Translations under genes and position numbers: made by a program
Source: Stereocaulon alpinum
Taxonomy: Eukaryota; Ascomycota; Lecanoromycetes; Lecanorales; Stereocaulaceae
DNA: 15,707 bases
Reading direction: 5' to 3'
Assembly (NCBI GenBank): GCA_018257865.1
Contig: JAEUBA010000256.1
Coordinates: forward strand, 1 to 15,707
Shown here: piece by piece, positions 7,861-15,707 of the stretch
Position numbering within the stretch: the stretch's first letter is position 1
How the letters are laid out: each line of letters begins with the position of its first letter
Notes under the pieces: generated by a model
Databases searched by the model: none
Seen by the model: the letters and a program-made list of their open reading frames with translations, nothing else
What the model was told of the DNA's origin: nothing

Positions 7861-9023
7861 TTCTTAGGGTAGTTAAGTGCTAATAGTAACTCCTATATAT
7901 TCTCTAACTAATTATAGTCTAACTACTTAATTAGGTACCTCTTCTTTCCTTTAATAACCTAATAATCTAGAATTTCTTTAATATTATACTCCTCGTCGTC
8001 TTAATCTAGGAGGAGCGGTATAGTCCGTAGTAGTATCTTAAGGTCTACTTTCTTAAGTAGTAATATATAGAATACTAGGTACTTCCTTATTAGTTAAGGG
8101 AGGTCTAGTATATAGTTTATATCCCCTTTATATTCTTTTATAAGGAACGGTCCTAGCTTCGTATAGTTAAGCTTATTACTAGGCCTATTAGTTTTAAAAT
8201 TTCTACGAAGTAGATATACCCTATCCCCTTTAGAAATATTTAGACCTTTCGAATATTTTTAATTATAATATATCGCTAAGCGGTACTTAGGAACTATAAG
8301 TCTTTCTATAATTCTTAATAGATTCGTACTATTTCCTTAGTAGCGATAGTTACTTTCTAAGCCTTTAGTTCGATCCCTTATAGTAATATTATTATCTAGG
8401 GTTTAATTCTATAATTCGCTCTAAAAGGTATTATACCTATTAGGTCGGATATTAATCCGTTATATACTAGCTACGCGACTAGTAGGTAGGATACCTAATC
8501 GTCTTATTAGTAGTTAATATAGTATTAAAGATACTACTTTAGTATTTAGTTTATTCTCTCTATCTAACTATTAGTCTACGGGTAAAATACTATACTTATT
8601 TTTATCTTAATTCCTATTATATCTATTAATAATCTCTAAAACTTAGAGGTAAAGAGTTTATTTTAATTTAAGATAATCTCTTCTAGAAGCCTATAGTTAG
8701 CTACTACCTTTCGTAAGAACGCGTACGCTAGATCCTTAGCGTTTAATACTTCCTTATATAGTATAAAATACGCTATCTTAGTTAATTAGTTATTAATTAC
8801 TAAGATCGTATTATAGTATATACCTATTAGTTATTCCTTTAACTTTAGGAGTTTAATAACGAAATCCTATATAATACTTTTCTACGGAGTATTTAGGTAT
8901 ACTAGTAATTTTAACTCTCTATAGGGCTTATATTATATATACTTCGTCCTAATATATATATTATATTTATTAATACGGTCTTTAATATATTTTCTTATCT
9001 TAGGAAAGTAGAAGTTACGAGAT
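7861..9023 (-). pseudogene. Gypsy-2 pol remnant: integrase core, GPF motif, chromodomain
   Basis: Read on the - strand, the remnant starts inside the integrase zinc domain, whose CxxC is now Tyr-Tyr (8954-8965). It passes through the core, where both catalytic Asp codons are Asn (8789-8791 and 8666-8668) and the Glu is kept (8558-8560). It then reaches KLGPFLIKE near 8130-8165 and a chromodomain (EYNIKEILDY, then YLIK-stop-L) at about 7860-7991. A one-base deletion near 8283, relative to Gypsy-1, shifts the frame between the Glu and the GPF motif. Trp codons of the chromodomain are TAG. In live elements the chromodomain steers integration to marked chromatin. Confidence 0.8.
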
Positions 9024-9361
9024 TATAACGGGGTGGTTTAACTCCTGCGGGTAAATCATATAGTGTATTAAGCACTAGAAGGTAATAGAGATAGATAGTC
9101 GTTAAAGTATCTTTAGCTAAGACTCCTCTCTATTATATAAGTTAAATATAAGGAGATAAGAAACATTCTGCTAAAGGAAAACCCTTCCTTATATATTTAC
9201 CTTAATTATACTAAGCCCTAATATAATCTGGGTGATCTAAGCCTATATCTACTATATTACTTTATAATCTACCTAATATATTTTAGATTACTTATATTAC
9301 TAAGTCCTCTCCTAAGTATCCTTTACCTACTAACCCTATTATATATATTACCTATAATATA
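9024..9361 (-). repeat. Gypsy-1 3' LTR, inner edge tentative
   Basis: This is the homologue of 6945-7302 minus the 20-bp palindrome insert. The outer edge at 9024 is firm, since the flank changes to Gypsy-2 integrase sequence there. The inner edge follows the same purine-tract argument as for Gypsy-2 and is weak. It keeps a few more CpA/TpG sites in its outer 60 bases than the Gypsy-2 copy. Confidence 0.4.
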
Positions 9362-9916
9362 ATCCCCTTATTTAGTTATTTTCGTCCTAAAAGTAACTTA
9401 ATAACTTAAGTATTTCTTCCTTATACTAAGGATTAAGAAACTAACGAATTCCCTTACTTATTATTATTAGTTAGTCCTAAAACTTAGGATAGCTTCTTTA
9501 TTAAAACGCTTCTATTTATAGTATACCAACTTAGGTCTCCTATATAATACGGGGGAAGTATCTAACTAATACGTTAAGTATATTTATAGTAGTAATAAGT
9601 ATAAGCTATCTCTACTTAATATTCCTAAGTAGAAGCGGATAGAAGAATAGTATACGAAACTATATAGCGAAGAGGATAAAGCTTTTATAAAGCTTTCCTA
9701 CCTACAGAAATAAATCTAAAAGATAGAGGCAGACTAAGCGAAGATAGTCTAATAAGAGGTAAGAAATATTAAGTTCCTTAAGAAGGAGGAGGAGAAGGAG
9801 AAGGAAATAGCTACTTCTAAAGCTCCTAGCGATCTTCCTTCCTTTAATATAAGTAAGATTAACTTTTCTAGATAGGATCCCCTAATAACGGGTTTTAATT
9901 TTAGAACTATTCTAAC
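9362..9916 (-). other. Gypsy-1 post-pol region without recognisable gene
   Basis: This is the counterpart of 7303-7860. No coding motif is seen in any frame. It is likely 3' UTR, or LTR interior if the LTR is longer than guessed. Confidence 0.5.
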
Positions 9917-12380
9917 TTCTTAGGGTAATTAAGCGCTAATAGTAACTCCTATATATTCTCTAACTAATTATAGTCTAACTACTTAATTAGGTACCTCTTT
10001 CTTTCTTTAATAACCTAATAATCTAGAATTTCCTTAACGTTATACTCCTTATTATCCTAATCTAGGAGGAGTAGTGCGGTCCGTAGTAGTATCTTAGGGT
10101 CTACTTTCTTAAGTAGTAAAATATAGAATACTAGGTACTTCCTTATTAGTTAGGGGAGGTCTAGTATATAGTTTATATCCCCTTTACGTTCCTTTATAAG
10201 GAACGGTCTTAGCTTTATATAATTAAGCTTATTACTAAGCCTATTAGTTTTAAAATTTCTGCGAAGAAGATATACCCTATCCCCTTTAGAAATATTCGAT
10301 CCTTTCGAACGTTTTTAATTATAATATATCGCTAAGCGGTTACTTAGGAACTATAAGTCTTTCTATAATTCTTAATAGATCCTTACTATTTCCTTAGTAA
10401 TAATAGTTACTTTTTACGCCTTTAGTTCGATTCCCTTTAGTAATAGAGTTATTTATAGTTCGAACCTATAATTAGCTTAAAACGGCGTTATATCTATTAG
10501 GTTAGATATTAATCCGTTATAAGCTAGCTGCGCTACTAGCAGGTAGGATACCTAATTATCCTATCGGTAGTTAATATAGCACCGAAGATATTATTCTAGT
10601 ATTTAGTTAGTTCTCTCCGTCTAACTATCTATCTATAGGTAAAATACTATACTTATCTTTATATTAATTCCTATTATATCTATTAATAATCTCTAAAACT
10701 TAGAGGTAAAGAGTTTATCTCTATCTAAGATAATCTCTTTAGAAAGCCTATAGCTAGCTACTACTATTCGTAAGAATATATACGCTAGATCTTTAGCGTT
10801 CGATACTTCCTTATATAGTATAAAATACGCTATCTTAGTTAAACGGTCGTTAATTACTAAGATTATATTATAGTATATACCTATTAGCCGTTCCTTCGAC
10901 TTTAGGAGTTTAATAACGAAATCCTATATAATACTTTTCTACGGACTATCTAAGATTACTAGCGATTTCAACTCTCTATAAGGCTTATATTAGGAATACT
11001 TCGTCCTAATATATATATTATATTTATTAATATAATCCTCGATATACTTTTATATCCGGGGAAAATAGAAATTATAAGATATCTTCTTAAGTATTTTCTT
11101 AATTTCTTAATAACTACCGGAGCTTTCTGCTTTATAGTAAATCCTAAAAATTTCTCCTTAAGTACCTATAGGGATATAAATCTATTCTTAAAAGGTTAGT
11201 AGTCTTAGATCTATTTTTCTAAATAAGTTATAGCTATTAATATCTTCGTAGATCTTAGATATAACTTTATCCTTTAATAAGTCTTTTAGTATCCTCTTAG
11301 TTAAATCTTCGCTATTAATAGTTATTATTACTGCTATATATAGTCCGGCTATATTAGGTCGTAATAATCTATCCTTATAACGCGTTAGAACTGTTTTAGA
11401 ACTCTGCTAAATATTTAATATATAATTAGCTCTTCTACTAAGTGCGTCTATAGTATTATTCTCGCTACCCTTAACGTATTCTATTCTAAAATTAAATGTT
11501 AATAACTCTTTATACTACTAAGCTAGACGTCTATTAAGCTCCTTAGTTAATAAGAAGAATATTAAGTTCTTATAGTCCGTTAAGACCTAAACCTAGTACT
11601 TAGTTCCTTCTAGATAAACCTTCTAAATACGAAATATATCTATAATAGTAAGTAATTCCTTATTATATATTAAATATCTAGTTTTAGCGTTTAGTAACTT
11701 CCTACTATAGAAGGCTATAGGGTACTAATAATAAGTAACTCCTATTTTCCCTATTTTTCCTATATTAGGGCTATTATTTATAGATAGTTAGCTAATTACT
11801 ACTCCGATTACTCCGTTAGAGGTATTAGTATAGAGGCGAATAGGTAACTCTAGGTTAAACTAATATAATATTAGACTAGAAGCGAACTACTTTTAAAGGG
11901 TCCTAAAGGCTACCTCTATATCCTTTAACTATATAAATAGTACTTCGTTATAGGTTAAGTTAGTAAGAGGTATAGTAGTTTTTAAATATCCTTAAATAAA
12001 CTTCTAATAGAAATTTATAAAACTAAAAAATAATTATACTTCTTTTTTATTTATAGGTATAGGCTACTTAATTATACTTTTTACCTTCTTTAGGTCTATC
12101 TTAATCCCCTTATTAGAAATAATAAACCCTAGAAATTTAACTCTTTTCTAGTAAAACTTATACTTCGATAACTTTAAGTATAAACCCGCTTACTTAAACT
12201 TTCTTAGTATCTTCCTTACCTACTTAATATACTCCTTAAATATATCTAAGTATATAAGTATATTATTAATATATACTAAGATAAAATCGTTTAGATATTC
12301 TTTTAGTATATTATTAATAAATACCTAAAATATTATAGGAGCGTTTATTAACCTAAATAGTATTATAAGGTATTCGTAGA
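9917..12380 (-). pseudogene. Gypsy-1 pol remnant: RT, RNase H, integrase, chromodomain
   Basis: One frame, with no shift at any anchor checked, carries the following in order. RT: YEYLIILFRLINAPIIF next to the LINE-C junction, and YINN at 12262-12273 in place of YIDD. RNase H: RLYTNTSNG, then FYSRKL and YVKGSENTIDALSRR. Integrase zinc domain: all four ligands are Tyr (about 11137, 11110, 11020-11022 and 11011-11013). Integrase core: catalytic Asp kept at 10846-10848 (NDRLTK) and 10723-10725 (LDRDKLF), Glu kept at 10615-10617. GPF-type motif near 10190-10225. Chromodomain at about 9917-10047, with Trp codons turned to TAG. Many TAG/TAA codons make it non-functional. The enzyme set would reverse-transcribe and integrate the element. 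Confidence 0.85.
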
Positions 12381-13871
12381 GATCTAATAGCGACGATAAC
12401 AAGTATAACGGGCGAACAGGCCTACTAGGCTAGACGAGCGATTACACTAGGTTACGAACCTAGCAAAATAATACGAGATAGGGGGGGAGGAGAGAAGGGA
12501 GGTATTAGTAGTAAAGGTAGATAAGGAACGCGTCCTAACGCGATAATAAGGCGATAGCGATAATAGTAGAAACTTACTAAAGATCTATAGGGCCCTTAAG
12601 GTAGGGAAAGAATTAAAGAAAGAATATAGTATATAAAGGCTACGGAATAGGCGCTACTAAAGTTTATAGAGAAGGTCTAAGGGACGCTATAGGTAAATAT
12701 AAATAAGACCGTATAAGGCTTCTTCTAGAATATAGTAGAAAGGATTATAGAGTATATATAGGAGAATACCGCTAAAAGATACGCTGCGAAGGAGTACTAC
12801 AGCTAACTAATATATAAAGACTACCTAACTAAAAGGGTAAATAACAGCTAGGCGGATATAGCCTATATAGCCTAAAGGGGCTAAAATACTATCTACCTAA
12901 CTATACCTAAGGTAGAAGATATTAAGAAAGCGAAGTAGGTAATAGTTAGGATTAATAATACTAGCGAAAAGATATAGATAGCTATAGCGACTCTTCCCTA
13001 ATTAGTATAAATATTTAGGGGAGTAGAGGGAGTAGCTAGGGAGATTATTATAGTAAGGAGGACTATAGGGGGGGATATTATTCTTTAGATAGCCTTAGTA
13101 AAGGCTAGGGAGGAGTTAGAGAAGGATAATAGGTAGGTAAGGAGACTCTATAGGTTAGTAAGAGTCCTCCGGAAGATAGTAATAGTAGTAATCTATAGAG
13201 TAGAAAAGATAATAGATATAAAGGACTAATAGGGGATCTTTAAAACCCTAAGGAAAGATAATAGGAAGCTCTACCTAGAGTTAAAGATAATAAAGGCTAA
13301 ATAGCCTATATTTATATTAAAGCTAGATATACTTAAGAGGGAGAAGAGATTCTCTATACTAATAATTAAGGTCCTAAGCTTAGAGGCGGCGAACCGGCTT
13401 ATTATAGAGGGGATAGTAGTAGAGAATAGCCTCCTCTTCTATAATTACTAGGAGAGAGAAGCCGCCCCTAAGTAGTACTTTAACTACTATAGGTATAGAT
13501 ATATTACTAAGGCGTATAAATACCCCACCTACTATAGGATATACGCCTAAAACTATATAACTAATAATTATATAAAAAGAGCTAGTAGTAAGCCTAAGTA
13601 CGTAGTATATAAAGGGGAGTACTTAGTATAGAGCAAAACCTACTTAATCTAATAGAAGGAGAATACTAAGGCTAGGTAGAGAATCGAGCGTAAGCTAAAA
13701 TACTTTAAAAAGACCCTAAAGTAATACTTAGTAGGGCCTACGCTAGTAATACTAGGAAGGACTAGCTTAAAAGGGTAGTATAAAGTAATCTCTAAAGGGA
13801 AGAGGAAGGCCTTAGAGGATATAATAGATAAGCCTTAGAAAGGAACTAAGGAGGTAGTAAAGAGGGGATAA
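12381..13871 (+). pseudogene. LINE-C ORF1 remnant (gag-like, zinc knuckles)
   Basis: It follows the LINE-B ORF1 frame codon for codon, from GAT CTA ATA GCG at 12381 to the TAA at 13869-13871. The start codon is missing: where LINE-B has ATG, the sequence is AGA, probably Gypsy flank. The first knuckle at 13476-13517 reads YFNYYRYRYITKAY, so every Cys and His ligand has been replaced by Tyr. Dozens of TAG/TAA codons stand at Trp/Gln sites. No frameshift was needed. Confidence 0.78.
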
Positions 13872-14035
13872 CTAATAACCCTCTCTAAAGCGGAATAAGG
13901 GTAATAGCCCCTATTTATAGAGAGGATTAGTCTAATAAATACCCTTAAGTAAACTTTAGGAGTAGTAAAGACTACTAAGACTACCTAAATATAGAAGAAC
14001 GTCTAAGCAGCCCTTACCTAATAAGGAATATACCC

Positions 14036-15707
14036 TACCTAAAAATACTATAGTATAATATATAGAGGAAGAAGGATATAGTAATAGTACTACTTCTTAA
14101 AAACGAAGATATAAAAGATATAGACGTATTAGCGATTTAAGAGCTAGTACGTAACCTAATAAATAGAACCTTATATAATATAAGTATAAGTAGGTTCTAC
14201 CTAGCCTATAGGGGAGACCTAGAGGCTAGAACGTACTTCTACGTAAATAAAAGGATAGATCCTAACGACTAGGGGGTAGAGTACTAGGAGGGCGACTTAT
14301 ATTTATTATAGATTTAGACTAAGAGAACCCGAAATAATACTAATACTAAGGACGAAAATACTAAGGAGCTGATAGTAGAGAGGGTATAGGTATATAACGT
14401 CTATAACCCTTCGCTAGTAAGCTATATATTAGTAGATAGCCCTACGACTATCCTAAGGCTAAAGGAGGCCTTAGAAAGCGAAGGCGAACATATTATAATA
14501 GGGGATTTTAACCTATACTACCCCTAATAGAATAACTTAGGACGAGCTATATACTATACGATAGTAGATAGGCTGCTAGAAGTAGTAGGAGAGAAGGGGA
14601 TAGTCCTTAGACTACCGGAGAAGTCGGTTATATAGTAAAGTAGGGGCTTAGAGAGCGCTATCGACCTTATATTCCTAACCGAAGGCGCGTATAATATGAT
14701 AGCGAAGTGCGGAGTAAGAGAAGACCTTAATATAGGGTTAGATTATATACTAATTATAACGGAGCTAGAATAGACTTAGAGCGAGCGCTAGGTATACTAA
14801 AAGAGAGCCTAGAAAAGGATAGAGATAGAGGCGACTAGCGAGGAGATCTAGAAATACGTAAGGATCCTAAATAGGGTTATAGGTAGATACTTATTAGACT
14901 TAGAGGAAGTAATTAACCTATATATTAATAAGCTTATAGCTACGCTATAGGAGGTGGTAGAGAATACTATCCTATTTAAGGAACCCTACGCCGGAGCTAA
15001 ACTATACTAGAACGGGGCGTATATAAGAGTTACTAAGGTATTATAGGCAGCGCTTAAGGCCTACTGCTATAGTAGAAATATATAGACTAAGGAGGCTCTC
15101 TGCTAGACTAAAAGGAAAAAGGTTACTATCCTATAAAAGACTAGGATAATAGCTTTCTAAGAGGGGGTCTATAGAGTATTACTAAGGCTAGGAGGAGTAT
15201 AGTAACTCGCTAAGTAGGGAAGGGAGAGGAGTATACGCCTTAAAGAGCTACTATAATTCCCAGCTATTAAAGACGGGAACGGGAATAAAGCGATAGACTT
15301 TAAAGGGAAGGTAGAGGCCTTAAGGAGGGTCCTCTTCCCGCCTTTACCCCTAGCGGACCTAACGGATATTAAGGGGGCTAATTACCTAAAGCCTATTATA
15401 ATAGATAGCGAGATTACTATAAAGGAGGTAAGGGACGCGATTTAATACCTAGTAGCAGATAAGGCCCTAGGGATTTTAGGGATCCTAAATAAGTTCTTAA
15501 GAGCGATATATATAGAAATAGGGGAGACCTTTCAAAGGGTATTTTAAGCGTGCTTAGATTATAGATACTACCTAAAGAAGTTCCGCGAAGCGAATATAGT
15601 AATACTAAAGAAGCTAAAGAAGACTAATTACTCTAAGCCTAAGGCCTATCGACCTATTATACTACTAGATATACTTAGGAAAGTATTAGAGATAGTAATA
15701 GTAAAAT
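14036..15707 (+). pseudogene. LINE-C ORF2 remnant (endonuclease and start of RT)
   Basis: The endonuclease begins near 14036 with YLKIL, a stop for Gln, then YN. GDFNLYYP at 14501-14524 shows both His codons of the GDFNLHHP motif changed to Tyr. The SDH equivalent reads LDY near 14740. The RT upstream segment includes KALGIL at 15461 and ETFQRVF about 15526-15546, and runs off the window. The frame is constant throughout and is broken only by TAG/TAA. The ORF2 start is not resolved because the upstream frame is also read through by mutated stops. Confidence 0.78.

Larger units (their letters stand above)
6945..9023 (-). mobile_element. Gypsy-2: 3' half of a chromodomain Ty3/Gypsy element
   Basis: The 3' end of this - strand element is at 6945, where the + strand reads TATAACGGGG. 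This is the RIP form of a TGTAACGGGG-type LTR terminus and is identical to the Gypsy-1 end at 9024. It carries an LTR, a post-pol region, a chromodomain and the integrase core. It stops at 9023, where Gypsy-1 is inserted, between the His pair and the Cys pair of the integrase zinc domain. Its upstream part must lie beyond Gypsy-1, outside the window. It is more decayed than Gypsy-1. Confidence 0.83.
9024..12380 (-). mobile_element. Gypsy-1: 3' half of a chromodomain Ty3/Gypsy element
   Basis: This third Gypsy copy is inserted at 9023/9024 into the integrase gene of Gypsy-2. Its 3' terminus, TATAACGGGG on the + strand, is identical to that of Gypsy-2. Pol is legible from mid RT to the chromodomain in a single frame. 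At about 12380 the RT gene is cut by LINE-C, so gag, protease and the 5' LTR lie outside the window. GAGAT at 9019-9023 would be its left target duplication if the usual 5-bp rule holds. Confidence 0.83.
12381..15707 (+). mobile_element. LINE-C: 5' part of a Tad1-like LINE, heavily RIP-mutated
   Basis: This third copy of the same LINE is in + orientation and is cut by the window end inside the RT. It is an ungapped inverted copy of LINE-B: paired positions sum to 18945 at the 5' end, the first zinc knuckle, the GDFN motif and the RT. It sits in the RT gene of Gypsy-1. The junction could fall anywhere between 12378 and 12386 because GAGATCT fits both sides. It has very few CpA/TpG sites, so RIP acted on it much more than on LINE-B. 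Confidence 0.87.

Noticed and set aside
6945..7937. A Gypsy LTR of about 990 bp ending at GGTA (7937)
   Set aside because: It was tempting because a purine tract adjoins it and Gypsy-0 begins near the same point. The chromodomain reading frame runs straight across 7937, and across 9993 in Gypsy-1, so this is coding sequence rather than an LTR edge.

Overview
The window is a nest of decayed retrotransposons from a filamentous ascomycete-type fungal genome, and I find no intact host gene, RNA gene or CRISPR array in it. The organism call rests on repeat-induced point mutation (RIP). CpA and TpG are almost absent outside the central element (none in positions 1-600), while CpG, CpC and CpT remain common. 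Reading frames are broken mainly by TAG/TAA where Trp or Gln is expected. His and Cys ligands have become Tyr, and catalytic Asp has become Asn.

Layout, left to right. (1) LINE-A, + strand, 1-1147: the 3' end of a Tad1-like non-LTR retrotransposon, continuing after an interruption at 6569-6621. (2) LINE-B, - strand, 1148-6568: an apparently full-length copy of the same family, inserted in opposite orientation into the 3' end of LINE-A and flanked by a 14-bp target-site duplication. It is the least mutated element here and still has many CpA/TpG sites. (3) 6622-6944: a fragment of a chromodomain Ty3/Gypsy element (Gypsy-0, - strand). (4) 6945-9023: the 3' half of a second Gypsy copy (Gypsy-2, - strand). 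(5) 9024-about 12380: a third Gypsy copy (Gypsy-1, - strand) inserted into the integrase gene of Gypsy-2; it keeps a recognisable RT, RNase H, integrase and chromodomain in one frame. (6) LINE-C, + strand, about 12381-15707: a third copy of the LINE, inserted into the RT gene of Gypsy-1 and cut by the window edge.

The LINE encodes ORF1 (gag-like, three CCHC zinc knuckles) and ORF2 (APE-type endonuclease, reverse transcriptase, C-terminal Cys/His motif), with a tandem (AATC)n 3' tail. The Gypsy element encodes a Pol polyprotein ending in a chromodomain. All coding units are pseudogenes. The LINE copies align with no net length change at every anchor I checked, so their decay is essentially all substitution. 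No new biological system is evident. The most useful observations are the self-nested LINE insertion with its target duplication, the shared LINE 5' terminus next to the ORF1 start codon, the near-complete CpA loss, and the ungapped inverted repeats.
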